From SIG607 sp045592625 (lineage in GTDB: Bacteria; Bacillota; Clostridia; Oscillospirales; Acutalibacteraceae): 64,000 nt of DNA. A model generated the notes under the pieces. That model searched no databases and was not told the DNA's origin. It saw only the letters and a list, made by a program, of their open reading frames with translations. This document shows positions 1-9,065 of the stretch, piece by piece. Each line of letters opens with the position of its first letter. The stretch's first letter is position 1. Position numbers and translations under genes: made by a program. The DNA is taken from assembly GCA_045592625.1 (NCBI GenBank), contig JAZNVC010000001.1, forward strand, positions 1 through 64,000, given 5' to 3'.

Positions 1-68
1 ATTTTTTTAAAAAAGAAAAAAATCCTCAAAAAATACCCCTCCCCCCATAAAATTTATGTATTATCTGC

Positions 69-103
69 AAAAAAAACCCCCGAAAGCCAAAGGCTTTCGG
101 GGG
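69..103 (-). terminator. Rho-independent terminator of the solute-binding protein gene
   Basis: A 12-bp perfect stem (77-88 with 92-103, loop AAA) is followed on the minus strand by eight T residues. It lies just past the stop codon, so the gene probably ends its transcript here. Bases 1-68 beyond it are A/T-rich and show no gene. Confidence 0.9.
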
Positions 104-122
104 CATCTGTTTAAGTTATATT

Positions 123-1469
123 TTACTGTGCTTCAATAATTTCAGCAATAAGTCTGTTTGCAGCTGCAACATAAGACTCACATTTGTTATAAGATTTTTC
201 AAGGTTAACCGCAACCTGTGCAGAAGTACCGTCTAAGAGGTCAGAAATCATATCGATAGGATTGAAGCCCGGATCGGATACACGTGCTGCACCGCGTGTT
301 ACAGCAACCTTGTTAAGTTCAGCATTCTCACGAAGCTTATAGTACAATGTTTTAGCTTCTTCATTCTTAAAGATTTGGTTTACATCATAGTGTTCTTCAT
401 TAAGGAAGTAACGTAAGAAGTAAGCTGCACCCTTGGGGTTATCGGAACCCTTACAGATACCATATCCACGAGCAGAAGAGGTATAAGGATAGTTAGCATC
501 ATCTTTATTTAATTTAGGAAGAACTTCAAAGCCTAAATCATTAATGTCCATATTGTAGAACCAGCCGGGGCTCTTTCTAAGACCGTAAGCACCGCAAATC
601 TGGAGAGCAATGTTGCCGGAAACAATCTCTTCGTCGTGGTTATCTATAATTGTTGCAAGACCGGCATCTTTAGCACGCATAAGATAGTCGATAGCCTTTT
701 TGGTTTCTTCGCTTTTAAGGGTGTTTTTGAAGGTATTGCTTTCAACATCCCAAGTTATCTGAGCACCGCCGTACATATTAATCCAGGATTCAACTGCAAT
801 GGAAGTGCCGGGGCGTTTAAATCCGCAAGCACCCTTAATCTGCTGCATAAGAGTCCACATAGAATCAACATTCCAGTTATCCTGCTCAACAAGTTCAGTA
901 GGAGTGGTGATACCGTTTTCTTCAAGTATGGTTCTGTTAAAGTAGGTGATAGAGCCCACCATATCCCAGGAAGATTTTGAACCGTTTACCAGATAGCAAT
1001 ACTTGCCAACGGTAAATCTCTTAACAGAGTTCTGATTCCAGAAAGGATCGGTTACGTCAAGAGTAGTTGTTTCAACCTCTAAAGGCATAAGAAGGTCGAG
1101 GGTTCTTGGGAATTCGTTGTTATCAATAAGTACATCGGGAGCCTGGTCGGATGCGATAAGAGAAGTTACCTTTGTAATATAGTCTTTCTCGTTAACAGCA
1201 ACAAGTTCAGCCTTCATACCGGTAGTCTCTGCGAAACCGGAAAGACAAACAGCGGTATCTGTTTTTGTGTGGTCAATCCAGGTAGCGAAATGAACGGTAG
1301 TTCCGCGAAGTTCACTGGGCATATCCAAGAAGAATTCTTCTTCATCTGCAGACGAAACGCCCGGAGTGACACTGCCTTCGCCATTTCCATTTCCTTTACA
1401 GCCAGCAAGTGCACACATAGAAAGAAGCAGGAAAACAGCAAGTAAAAGGGTTATGATTCTTTTTGTCAT
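123..1469 (-). CDS. Extracellular solute-binding lipoprotein (ABC sugar-type)
   Basis: A 448-aa lipoprotein: a basic/hydrophobic signal peptide ends in the lipobox LAGC, with the acylated Cys at about residue 24. The mature protein resembles family 1 extracellular solute-binding proteins of carbohydrate ABC importers in length and style, with alternating lobes and a late Asn/Tyr-rich helical region. It would bind a ligand, probably an oligosaccharide, outside the membrane and deliver it to a permease. No permease or ATPase gene is adjacent, and the gene has its own promoter (1506-1534) and terminator (69-103), so its transporter partners must be outside this window. The substrate cannot be read from sequence. 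Confidence 0.8.
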   Translation of the reverse strand: MTKRIITLLLAVFLLLSMCALAGCKGNGNGEGSVTPGVSSADEEEFFLDMPSELRGTTVHFATWIDHTKTDTAVCLSGFAETTGMKAELVAVNEKDYITKVTSLIASDQAPDVLIDNNEFPRTLDLLMPLEVETTTLDVTDPFWNQNSVKRFTVGKYCYLVNGSKSSWDMVGSITYFNRTILEENGITTPTELVEQDNWNVDSMWTLMQQIKGACGFKRPGTSIAVESWINMYGGAQITWDVESNTFKNTLKSEETKKAIDYLMRAKDAGLATIIDNHDEEIVSGNIALQICGAYGLRKSPGWFYNMDINDLGFEVLPKLNKDDANYPYTSSARGYGICKGSDNPKGAAYFLRYFLNEEHYDVNQIFKNEEAKTLYYKLRENAELNKVAVTRGAARVSDPGFNPIDMISDLLDGTSAQVAVNLEKSYNKCESYVAAANRLIAEIIEAQ

Positions 1470-1505
1470 AGCATTTTTCTCCTTTATAAATTTTATGCTA
1501 TGGTA

Positions 1506-1534
1506 ATTATAAACTATTTCAATCTTATTTGCAA
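1506..1534 (-). promoter_or_regulatory. Sigma-A promoter of the solute-binding protein gene
   Basis: On the minus strand TTGCAA (1529-1534), a 17-bp spacer and TATAAT (1506-1511) lie about 37 bp before the ATG. A long inverted repeat (1573-1607) lies upstream. Confidence 0.8.
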
Positions 1535-1572
1535 TAGAAAATCACAAAATTTTTAATTTTTAACAAAACAAC

Positions 1573-1607
1573 CCGACTATTTTGTGAAAATTTCACAAAT
1601 TAGTCGG
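1573..1607. repeat. Long inverted repeat between two lipoprotein genes
   Basis: CCGACTA at 1573 pairs with TAGTCGG at 1601-1607, and the inner arms TTTGTGAAA/TTTCACAAA extend it to a near-perfect stem of about 16 bp. It lies between the terminator hairpin of the downstream-numbered gene and the promoter of the solute-binding gene. It could be a second terminator or an operator. Confidence 0.5.
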
Positions 1608-1642
1608 ATAAAAAATAAAACCGAAGGAAAAACTTCGGTTTT
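1608..1642 (-). terminator. Terminator of the foldase-like lipoprotein gene
   Basis: Stem AAAACCGAAG (1617-1626) with CTTCGGTTTT (1633-1642), followed on the minus strand by a T-rich tract, directly after the stop codon at 1652. Confidence 0.85.
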
Positions 1643-1651
1643 ATCGGTTTA

Positions 1652-2734
1652 TTAGCTTGCAGTTTTTATTTTCTTAACCTTAAACTCGCTCATAGCGTAT
1701 TTGTGTTTTTTAACGGCTAAGCCCTTTGCATACTCTACTATATAATCGGTATATTCATCCTGTTTAAGATTCCAACGAAGGCTCAAATCCATTTCGTCTA
1801 AGTAGGTGGTATCGTCTTTAGTATCAACAATATAGATAAGGCGGAGATATTTGCTGCCGTTTTCTTCTGTTTCAAGAATCTTTATATCTTTTGCGGCAAT
1901 ATCCTTAATGTCTGCCCAGAAATCAACGCCATAGCTTGTGTCAACCTCAGGGTCCGCAACAATGCTTACAACCTCTTTTGCTTCTTTTGCGGGAGAATAG
2001 CCTGTGGTTTCGGCACTCTCTTCGGTAAGACCGTTGAATTCGTTATAAATGTCAACCATGCTTTCGCCCTTTAAAAGATGCTCTTTATAATGCTCCATAT
2101 CTTCTTTTGCTTCTTTAAGGGCTTCCTCGTCCATTTCGGTTATATCGGTCTGTAAAACAAGGGCTACTCGGTAAGAATCGTTAAAGGTCTTTCTGATTTC
2201 CTCAGCAGGAATAGCCTTTTCGCCCTCTTTGCCGTAAAGATACTCAAAATACATATCACCGTAGTTGGAATAAATAAAAGCATATCTATAGGTATCATAA
2301 CCTACACCATTTGCGGCATAGTCAGCACCGTAATAATTGTAATAATACTGTGCAGTATAGTCGATATTGGCCAGTTCTTCGGAACTGATGGTAAGACCCG
2401 CCTCCTTAAACAGCTTTTCGTAAGCTGCAAATTCAGCAAGAATATCAATGGCACGGTTTTCTACCCAAGTTACGTAATCGGTATCGTCTATTTTCTGAGA
2501 GTAATAATTAACCTCGGTGACGGTAGTATCGGTACCTGCCTCTTTAAGTTGCTCATCAACCTTTGTACGAGCCTCGCCGTCGGCAGTCATAAGAGCATAT
2601 GAATAAATAGCAGCAGAAAATTTAGAATCTGCAATCTCTACAGCAATTTCGTTTTGCTTATGAAGGCATCCAGTAAGGGAAAACATAAGCAATAGAACCA
2701 ACATAACCGAAAGTAATGATTTTAAAGTTTTCAT
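1652..2734 (-). CDS. Lipoprotein, SurA/PrsA-like foldase without a clear parvulin domain
   Basis: 360 aa with a signal peptide ending in the lipobox LTGC (Cys about 23). The helical, Tyr/Glu-rich N-terminal half resembles the SurA_N/PrsA chaperone region. Residues 190-300 hold a KGES-type stretch where a PpiC parvulin domain would normally sit, but its signature residues are not recognisable. Position supports the call: in many clostridia pth-mfd is followed by a PrsA/SurA-type isomerase. It would act outside the membrane on folding of exported proteins. The name is an inference from position and general character, and it could equally be an unrelated lipoprotein. Confidence 0.55.
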   Translation of the reverse strand: MKTLKSLLSVMLVLLLMFSLTGCLHKQNEIAVEIADSKFSAAIYSYALMTADGEARTKVDEQLKEAGTDTTVTEVNYYSQKIDDTDYVTWVENRAIDILAEFAAYEKLFKEAGLTISSEELANIDYTAQYYYNYYGADYAANGVGYDTYRYAFIYSNYGDMYFEYLYGKEGEKAIPAEEIRKTFNDSYRVALVLQTDITEMDEEALKEAKEDMEHYKEHLLKGESMVDIYNEFNGLTEESAETTGYSPAKEAKEVVSIVADPEVDTSYGVDFWADIKDIAAKDIKILETEENGSKYLRLIYIVDTKDDTTYLDEMDLSLRWNLKQDEYTDYIVEYAKGLAVKKHKYAMSEFKVKKIKTAS

Positions 2735-2769
2735 TATTTTCTTCCTCCTAATACTTCTACAATGGGTAT

Positions 2770-2798
2770 ATTATAATACAAAATATCAAAAAAGTCTA
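2770..2798 (-). promoter_or_regulatory. Sigma-A promoter of the foldase-like gene
   Basis: TAGACT (2793-2798), 17 bp, TATAAT (2770-2775) on the minus strand; an AGGAGGAA ribosome site precedes the ATG. The lipoprotein can therefore be made independently of mfd. Confidence 0.65.
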
Positions 2799-2813
2799 TA
2801 ATTTTTTGTTAAT

Positions 2814-5800
2814 TTAAAGTGCTTTTACTATCTCGCTTATTAAAGAAGAAACGTTTTGTGCTTTTTTCGGACGGATTATAAGGGTAACTGTGTCACTCTT
2901 ATTGAGTTTCATTCTATCCCCGAAGACAGAACCCAGTTTCAAGAAAGTTTGCTGATTGAACTGTGTTAAATGAAGCACAACATCATTTCCCTCTTTTACT
3001 ATTTCATAAATATCTGCCGACATTGCTTTATTTCTGAGCAAGGCTATATCTATAAGTCCCATAACCGATTTGGGAGGTTCGCCGAAGCGGTCAACCAGCT
3101 CGTCTATTACGTCACTGGCATCGGTTTCGTCGGTTATGTCGGCAATACGTTTATAAATGCCCAGTCTTGCGGGAAGGCTTTCAATATACTTTTCGGGAAT
3201 ATGGGCGGGTATGTTAAGGTCAATGGTGCAAACGGGATCGGGTTTTATTTCCTCTTCCCCGTTTTCCTTCATAGCCTCACCCAAAAGTTTCAGGTACATA
3301 TCATAGCCTACCGCTTCCATATTTCCGTGCTGAGCACCGCCCAAAATACTGCCTGCTCCCCTTATTTCAAGGTCACGCATAGCAATTTTGAAGCCCGAAC
3401 CGAATTCGGTAAATTCTCTTATTGCCTCAAGACGTTTAACGGCATCCTCGTTTAAAACCTTGCCTGTCTTAAAGCAGAAGTAAGCAAAAGCACGACGGTT
3501 TGAACGGCCTACCCTGCCACGAAGCTGATGAAGCTGAGAAAGTCCCATTCTGTCGGCATCCTCTATAATAAGGGTGTTAACGTTGGGGACATCTACACCC
3601 GTTTCAATTATGGTGGTGCAAACAAGCACATCTATCTCGTTTTCAATAAGTCTCTGCCATACTCTTGAAAGAGTTTCCTCACTCATTTTTCCGTGAGCAA
3701 CCTCAATCCTTGCTTCAGGCACAGCAATTTTTATACGGGCGGCAACCTTTTCTATAGATTCCACTCTATTGTGCAGATAATACACCTGACCGCCCCGACG
3801 CAGTTCCTTGCGTATAGCATCATAAAGCATTGAATTATTATGTTCCAACACATAGGTCTGAACAGGATGTCTTTCTCCCGGTGCCTCCTCTATGCTGGAC
3901 ATATCTCTAAGTCCCGTCATAGCCATATTAAGCGTTCTGGGAATAGGGGTTGCCGACAGGGTTAGCACGTCAACCGACGGGTAAAGTTCCTTGAGTCTTT
4001 CCTTTTGTGCTACGCCGAAACGTTGTTCCTCGTCAATTATAACAAGACCTAAATCCTTAAATTTTACGTCCTTTGAAATAAGGCGGTGGGTTCCTATTAT
4101 CATATCCACCCTGCCCTTATTCAAGTCGCTTACTATTTTTTCCTGAATCTTATGTGAAACAAAGCGTGATAAAAGCTTAACCGTTACGGGAAGTTCGCCT
4201 ATTCTTTTAAGGGCTGTATTATAATGCTGCCACGCAAGAATGGTTGTGGGAACGAGAAGTGCACACTGCTTTCCGTCACATATACATTTGAAAGCGGCAC
4301 GTAAAGCCACCTCGGTTTTTCCAAAACCAACGTCACCGCAAAGAAGTCTGTCCATAGGAACGGCACGTTCCATATCCTTTTTGATTTCGTCAACGCTTCT
4401 TAGCTGATCTTCGGTTTCTTCATACGGAAATCTTCTTTCAAAATTGTTTTGAAGGTCGGTATCGGGAGAAAAAGCATAACCCTTTGCCGCCATACGCTTT
4501 GCATAAAGAGCGGTAAGCTGTTTTGCCATATCCTTTACAGCCTTTTTTACCCTTGCCCTTGTTTTATGCCATTCTGCCGAGCCGAGTTTATTAAGTTTTA
4601 CAGCCTTAGCATCTGCACCTATATAACGTGATACCAAATCAAGCTGTGTTACGGGAACGTAAAGTACGTCCTGTCCCGCATATTTTATTTTTATATAATC
4701 CTTTGTTACTCCCGAATTAGTAATATGCTCAATGCCGCTGAAAACACCTATACCGTGGGCGGTATGCACCACAAGGTCTCCAATTTTCAGTTCGTCAAGA
4801 CTTCCTACGGCACGGCTGTCTTTTGGACGGCGGACCGTCTTTTTAGAGGCAGAAGCAACACCTTTACTTGCAATGAGCATAAAGCGGCAGTTTTCACTTT
4901 CAAATCCGCCCGAAAGTGTGCCGACCGTTACGGTAACACCCTTCTTCAGCCCTTTGATTTCTTCGCTGAAGTTTGCATTAATGCCTTTATCCCGTAAATC
5001 CTGAGCAAGAAGGTTTCCTGCCTTTTGGTTGCCTACCACTATAACGGCTGTCCCCTTTAAACTTTTAACAAATTTAAGGTCATCCAGCAAAACTTCAATG
5101 TCGCCGCTAAAAGCCGACGTACGCTTGATTGCAAAATTTAAAAGTGCCAAAGGAGAAACTTCATAACGGTTTCGCTGAAAACTATCCATAATTACAGCTT
5201 TTTGAGTACAGGAATAGAACTGTGCTTCACTCAGCATTAGTTTTTCAGCTTCTTTACCTACTAAACCTTCCTCCAAAAGACGCAGAGTATCTTCGTTTAA
5301 CTGAAGCCGTAAATTTTTAAGATGCTCCTTTATTGCACCGCTTTCGGTTAAAATTACAAGGGAATCATTAAGATAATCAAGCACAGTAGGTGTGCCGTCA
5401 AATATAAAAGGAATATATCGGTCAAAGGAGGAAAATACCCCTGCTTCGATTTCGGATAAATCTTTTTGCAGTCTTGCTTTTCTTTGGTCGCTGTTTTTCC
5501 GTTTTAACTCTTTTAAAATTATTTCTTTAAGTTTTTCGCTTCTTATAACCACTTCACAGGCGGGGGTTATATCCACCTTTTCTATAGAGTCGGTACGCCG
5601 CTGTGTTTCGATATCAAAAAAGGAAATGCTGTCAATTTCGTCTCCCCAAAATTCTATTCTTACGGGAAGTAAGGTGTCGGTAGCAAAAATATCAAGAATT
5701 CCGCCACGCAAGGCAAACTGCCCCGTACCCTCAACCATTTCGCTTCGTACATATCCTGCATCTATAAGTTTTTCGGTAAGGCAGGTAAGGTCAAAACTAT

Positions 5801-6242
5801 CTCCCTGGGACAAGGTAAAGGTGCTGTTTAGTAATCTATCCTTTGGTAAAGTGGGCTGAGTTGCCGCATCCACCGACGTTATAAGCACCTTAAAACCCCC
5901 GCCTGAAACAGCAGACAGGGTGTGAATTCTTTTATGTTCATATTCTCTTGATTCTCCGTATATCCCCGCAAGGCTTAAATCACGGTAAGGGAAATTTAAG
6001 GCATCCACCCCTAAGGACAGCAGGTCATTATACAGGGCGTATGCTTCGGCTTCCCCCGAAGTAATTACGGTAACAGGGCGTTTGGTTTCCTCGCTTATTA
6101 CCGCAATGTTTACAGCCTTATAAATTCCGCTTAGTCCCGTACAAACTGCAGGAAGTTTTCCTGAGTTTATGGCGGATAAGAGGGAAAGAAAATCAGAGTC
6201 GCCTTTTAAAACATCTTTTAAAAAACCAAACTGCTTATTCAT
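2814..6242 (-). CDS. mfd: Transcription-repair coupling factor Mfd
   Basis: 1142 aa, full length for the family. It dislodges RNA polymerase stalled at DNA lesions and recruits UvrA. Visible parts in order: UvrB-like N-terminal region; CarD-like RNA-polymerase-interacting domain (about 485-540, with VVHTAHGIGVF); superfamily 2 translocase with Walker A GDVGFGKTE (about 634) and DEEQ box (about 734); helicase C domain with GRVGRSNR; TRCF C-terminal domain (about 970-1075). Its ATG overlaps the pth stop codon (TAATG), so the two are translationally coupled, an arrangement conserved in Firmicutes. Confidence 0.98.
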   Translation of the reverse strand: MNKQFGFLKDVLKGDSDFLSLLSAINSGKLPAVCTGLSGIYKAVNIAVISEETKRPVTVITSGEAEAYALYNDLLSLGVDALNFPYRDLSLAGIYGESREYEHKRIHTLSAVSGGGFKVLITSVDAATQPTLPKDRLLNSTFTLSQGDSFDLTCLTEKLIDAGYVRSEMVEGTGQFALRGGILDIFATDTLLPVRIEFWGDEIDSISFFDIETQRRTDSIEKVDITPACEVVIRSEKLKEIILKELKRKNSDQRKARLQKDLSEIEAGVFSSFDRYIPFIFDGTPTVLDYLNDSLVILTESGAIKEHLKNLRLQLNEDTLRLLEEGLVGKEAEKLMLSEAQFYSCTQKAVIMDSFQRNRYEVSPLALLNFAIKRTSAFSGDIEVLLDDLKFVKSLKGTAVIVVGNQKAGNLLAQDLRDKGINANFSEEIKGLKKGVTVTVGTLSGGFESENCRFMLIASKGVASASKKTVRRPKDSRAVGSLDELKIGDLVVHTAHGIGVFSGIEHITNSGVTKDYIKIKYAGQDVLYVPVTQLDLVSRYIGADAKAVKLNKLGSAEWHKTRARVKKAVKDMAKQLTALYAKRMAAKGYAFSPDTDLQNNFERRFPYEETEDQLRSVDEIKKDMERAVPMDRLLCGDVGFGKTEVALRAAFKCICDGKQCALLVPTTILAWQHYNTALKRIGELPVTVKLLSRFVSHKIQEKIVSDLNKGRVDMIIGTHRLISKDVKFKDLGLVIIDEEQRFGVAQKERLKELYPSVDVLTLSATPIPRTLNMAMTGLRDMSSIEEAPGERHPVQTYVLEHNNSMLYDAIRKELRRGGQVYYLHNRVESIEKVAARIKIAVPEARIEVAHGKMSEETLSRVWQRLIENEIDVLVCTTIIETGVDVPNVNTLIIEDADRMGLSQLHQLRGRVGRSNRRAFAYFCFKTGKVLNEDAVKRLEAIREFTEFGSGFKIAMRDLEIRGAGSILGGAQHGNMEAVGYDMYLKLLGEAMKENGEEEIKPDPVCTIDLNIPAHIPEKYIESLPARLGIYKRIADITDETDASDVIDELVDRFGEPPKSVMGLIDIALLRNKAMSADIYEIVKEGNDVVLHLTQFNQQTFLKLGSVFGDRMKLNKSDTVTLIIRPKKAQNVSSLISEIVKAL

Positions 6243-6841
6243 TAGTGATTATAGCGGTTCATAGCCGCTTCAACACCGTCCCTTAAAAAAGTTTCTATTG
6301 CTTTTACCGCATTATCACGGGCGGTATCAAAAAGTTTTCTGTCCTCGTCACTCATTCTGCCCAGCACCCAGTTTGCAATATCGCTTGTTCTGTCAGGTCT
6401 GTCCCCTACGCCCATTTTAAGTCGGGCAAATTGGTCGGTACTAAGATGTTCAATAATACTTTTAAGGCCCTTTTGTCCCCCGTCACTGCCATTTCTTCTT
6501 ATACGCATTTTACCCGGACTTAAAGACACATCGTCGGAAACAACAAGCAATGAGGCAGTAGGTATTTTATAAAACTTCATAACCGCACTTACCGATTCGC
6601 CCGAAAGGTTCATAAAGGTTTGAGGCTTTAGCACAAGCACCCTTTGACCGTTTACCTTTCCTTCACCGAAAAGTCCCTTATATTTATTTTTATTAAGAGA
6701 AATTCCGTGCTTTTCACAAAAAGCATCAACAACGTCAAAACCGGCATTATGGCGGGTATGGGCATACTCACTTCCGGGGTTGCCGAGACCTACCAAAATA
6801 AGCGAGTATATACTTTCTTCATTCTTCTTTTTAAAAAACAT
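6242..6841 (-). CDS. pth: Peptidyl-tRNA hydrolase
   Basis: Cleaves peptidyl-tRNA released from stalled ribosomes. About 199 aa; the family core starts at the LVGLGNPGSEY motif, followed by TRHNAGF (catalytic His) and the conserved FMNLSGESV and DDVSLSPGKMRIR segments. About 15 extra N-terminal residues (lysine-rich) precede the core. I chose the ATG at 6841 rather than a GTG nine bases upstream, because the GTG lies within the ribosome site AAAGGTGA. Co-transcribed and coupled with mfd. Confidence 0.97.
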   Translation of the reverse strand: MFFKKKNEESIYSLILVGLGNPGSEYAHTRHNAGFDVVDAFCEKHGISLNKNKYKGLFGEGKVNGQRVLVLKPQTFMNLSGESVSAVMKFYKIPTASLLVVSDDVSLSPGKMRIRRNGSDGGQKGLKSIIEHLSTDQFARLKMGVGDRPDRTSDIANWVLGRMSDEDRKLFDTARDNAVKAIETFLRDGVEAAMNRYNH

Positions 6842-6864
6842 TTTTATCACCTTTTATATTAGAT

Positions 6865-6893
6865 ATGATAACATATTTTAATATTTTTTTCAA
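6865..6893 (-). promoter_or_regulatory. Sigma-A promoter of pth-mfd
   Basis: TTGAAA (6888-6893), 17 bp, TATCAT (6865-6870) on the minus strand, 23 bp before the pth ATG. Confidence 0.7.
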
Positions 6894-7002
6894 GGTGGCA
6901 GATTTTAGTTCCTTCTCCTTTAAAACACCGAATAACTCCCCGCCGCATTCCACTTTACTTTTCTGTTTATTTTGACAAATTAATACAATTTTCGATTTCC
7001 TC

Positions 7003-7031
7003 TTGAAAATAGATTTATATGTATATATAAT
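7003..7031 (+). promoter_or_regulatory. Sigma-A promoter of the polysaccharide deacetylase gene
   Basis: TTGAAA (7003-7008), 17 bp, TATAAT (7026-7031); divergent from the pth promoter. The remaining sequence between the two promoters shows nothing else recognisable. Confidence 0.8.
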
Positions 7032-7061
7032 ATATACACTACATATTAAAGAGGCACAAAA

Positions 7062-8468
7062 ATGAGCAAAAGAAAAAACAAAAATATAGTTGCTGTAATT
7101 TTGGCTTTTGCTGTAGTTTTAGCCGCTGCCGCAGTTTTGATTTTTTCTCCGAAATTAACCATTAAACTTATTGGTGAAAAGGAAATTACCGTTGCCTTCG
7201 GTGAAGAATATACCGACCCCGGAGTGATAGCTCTTTACGGGAAAAGGGAACTTTCTCCTGTTTTAACCGACGGCAAGGTTGATACAGATAAAATCGGCAG
7301 TTATACTTTAACCTATAGCGTAACCAGAAAAAAAGCCACCAAGAAAATTAGCCGTATTGTCCACGTTGCCGACCTTACAGGTCCCGTTATAACCACAGAC
7401 GGCGAGGTTACTGCATATAAGGGCTATGCTACAAGCGAAATAGTTTTAAATTACAGTGCAATAGACCATTTTGACGGTGACTGCACAGCTTCGGTAGAGC
7501 GTATAAACAATACCGACCATATTATACTTATTGCCACCGACAAAAAGGGTAATAAAAGTGAGAAAAGGGTTAACGTAAAATTTATAGAGGACGAAAATCC
7601 CCCTGTTATAACCCTTAAGGGAGAAAAGTTTGTGCTTTTAAATCCGGGCGAAAACTATACCGACCCCGGTGCCACAGCAAAGGATGACCGTGACGGAGAC
7701 ATAAGCGGGCTTATTGAAAACAGCGGTATGCCTGATATATCAAAAAAAGGCAGTTATGAGATAACCTACACCGTAACCGACAAAGGCGGAAACAAGACTA
7801 CCGCCGTAAGATATATTATCGTTACCCAAAAGAGAAGCGAAAAAAATCCCGGACCCAAGGTGATTTATTTAACCTTTGACGACGGTCCTTCACCCAACAC
7901 CCCTTACGTTCTTGACATTTTAAAAGCCTATGGTGTAAAGGCAACCTTTTTTGTTACGGCACAGCACACGTCAAGTCTTCCCTACATTCAAAGAATATAC
8001 AGCGAAGGTCATACTGTAGCCGCACACACCTATTCACATAAATGGGAAATTTACAAAAGTGTAGACTCCTATTTTGCCGACCTTGACAGTATAAACGCTA
8101 TTATAACAAAATACACAGGCAGTCCTTCAACCCTTATACGTTTCCCCGGCGGTTCTTCAAACAAGGTTAGTGCAAATTACAAAAAGGGGGTTATGAGCGA
8201 AATTGCTGCTCAGTGCTATGTAAAAGGATATGTATATTTCGACTGGAATATTGATTCTATGGATACCTCAACCTCCGACCCTGCAAAAATAGTTTATAAT
8301 GTTACAAGCAGTTTGGGAAGCGGCCATTATAACATTTTAATGCACGATACAAAAACGGTGCACCGCGAGGCATTGCCTCAGATTATTCGCTACGGACTTA
8401 AAAACGGATACAAATTCCTACCTCTTGATGCATCCAGTCCCGCACCTCATCACACTATAAGAAACTAA
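7062..8468 (+). CDS. Membrane-anchored polysaccharide deacetylase with Ig-like repeats (PgdA type)
   Basis: 468 aa. An uncleaved N-terminal membrane segment (about 9-30) anchors the protein outside the cell. Residues 35-250 hold Ig-like repeats of the DUF5011 type (EEYTDPG and ENYTDPG signatures). Residues 265-450 are a NodB homology domain with TFDDGPS (catalytic Asp and metal Asp), HTYSH (metal His pair), RFPGGSS, the DWNIDSMD segment and LMHDT. The motifs are intact, so it should be an active metal-dependent deacetylase, most likely of peptidoglycan N-acetylglucosamine, which protects against lysozyme. Single gene with its own promoter and terminator. Confidence 0.9.
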   Translation: MSKRKNKNIVAVILAFAVVLAAAAVLIFSPKLTIKLIGEKEITVAFGEEYTDPGVIALYGKRELSPVLTDGKVDTDKIGSYTLTYSVTRKKATKKISRIVHVADLTGPVITTDGEVTAYKGYATSEIVLNYSAIDHFDGDCTASVERINNTDHIILIATDKKGNKSEKRVNVKFIEDENPPVITLKGEKFVLLNPGENYTDPGATAKDDRDGDISGLIENSGMPDISKKGSYEITYTVTDKGGNKTTAVRYIIVTQKRSEKNPGPKVIYLTFDDGPSPNTPYVLDILKAYGVKATFFVTAQHTSSLPYIQRIYSEGHTVAAHTYSHKWEIYKSVDSYFADLDSINAIITKYTGSPSTLIRFPGGSSNKVSANYKKGVMSEIAAQCYVKGYVYFDWNIDSMDTSTSDPAKIVYNVTSSLGSGHYNILMHDTKTVHREALPQIIRYGLKNGYKFLPLDASSPAPHHTIRN

Positions 8469-8469
8469 A

Positions 8470-8502
8470 AAATTGCAGAGAATATTACTTCTCTGCAATT
8501 TT
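8470..8502. terminator. Bidirectional terminator between convergent genes
   Basis: GCAGAGA/TCTCTGC stem flanked by A-runs and T-runs on both sides; serves the deacetylase gene on plus and the ECF gene on minus. Confidence 0.85.
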
Positions 8503-8504
8503 TA

Positions 8505-9065
8505 TTACATTAGTTTTTTCTTAACGGCCTTTAAGATTTTATAAAGCGGATAAAACATAGTAGCTGAAATTACGGCATTTCCGAAACAGTGAAGTATATC
8601 AAAAGTAAAGCCCGAAATTATCCAAGCCACAGCACCTTCTGCCCCTAAAGCAATAAAGTAAGGGATACTGCAAAGTGTACCGAAACCAATACCGAAAACT
8701 GCCGCCACCCCCGTCCACAAAACCGTTAAAAGCACCGAGGAAAGTTTTCCTGTTTTAGACTCGATAAATTTGTGTAACGGTAAAAGGCAAAGACATATAA
8801 GTACTAATACAGCCCATACGTAAAGATACATAAAATTCCACAAATAAAAGCCGTGAACAACTATTTGAATTAAAGAAAAAACGTATGCGGGAAGAAGTGC
8901 CTTAACACCGAAAACACAGGTTAAGGCTATAAGCATAACCGTTACAGGCTCGATATTCGGCAGAAGGTTCATCATTTCTTTAAAGGCAATAATAAGTGCC
9001 GAATATACTCCAAAAAAGGCTATTTCCTTAAGAGAAATTACCTTACTTTGTGTAGGTTGCTTCAT
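8505..9065 (-). CDS. ECF transporter S component, probably cobalamin-specific
   Basis: 186 aa with five to six hydrophobic segments and few charged residues, the size and pattern of an energy-coupling-factor substrate-binding (S) subunit. The N-terminal EIAFFGVYSALIIAF resembles the conserved first helix of S components. It overlaps the upstream DUF4430 gene by 23 bp and has its own GGAGAGG ribosome site. Both genes lie behind a cobalamin riboswitch, so vitamin B12 or a precursor is the likely substrate. The shared EcfAA'T module is not in the window. The family call rests on topology and context; the substrate rests on the riboswitch. Confidence 0.8.
   Translation of the reverse strand: MKQPTQSKVISLKEIAFFGVYSALIIAFKEMMNLLPNIEPVTVMLIALTCVFGVKALLPAYVFSLIQIVVHGFYLWNFMYLYVWAVLVLICLCLLPLHKFIESKTGKLSSVLLTVLWTGVAAVFGIGFGTLCSIPYFIALGAEGAVAWIISGFTFDILHCFGNAVISATMFYPLYKILKAVKKKLM

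Noticed and set aside
2970..3455. Plus-strand open frames inside mfd
   Set aside because: Shadows of the real minus-strand gene; no ribosome site or promoter. The same holds for frames opposite other long genes (for example in 9974-10390, 15368-15787, 17865-18455, 39694-40170, 43131-43574).
6973..7000. TTGACA-TACAAT pair as the deacetylase promoter
   Set aside because: Spacing is only about 10 bp; the TTGAAA-17-TATAAT pair 30 bp further down fits better.
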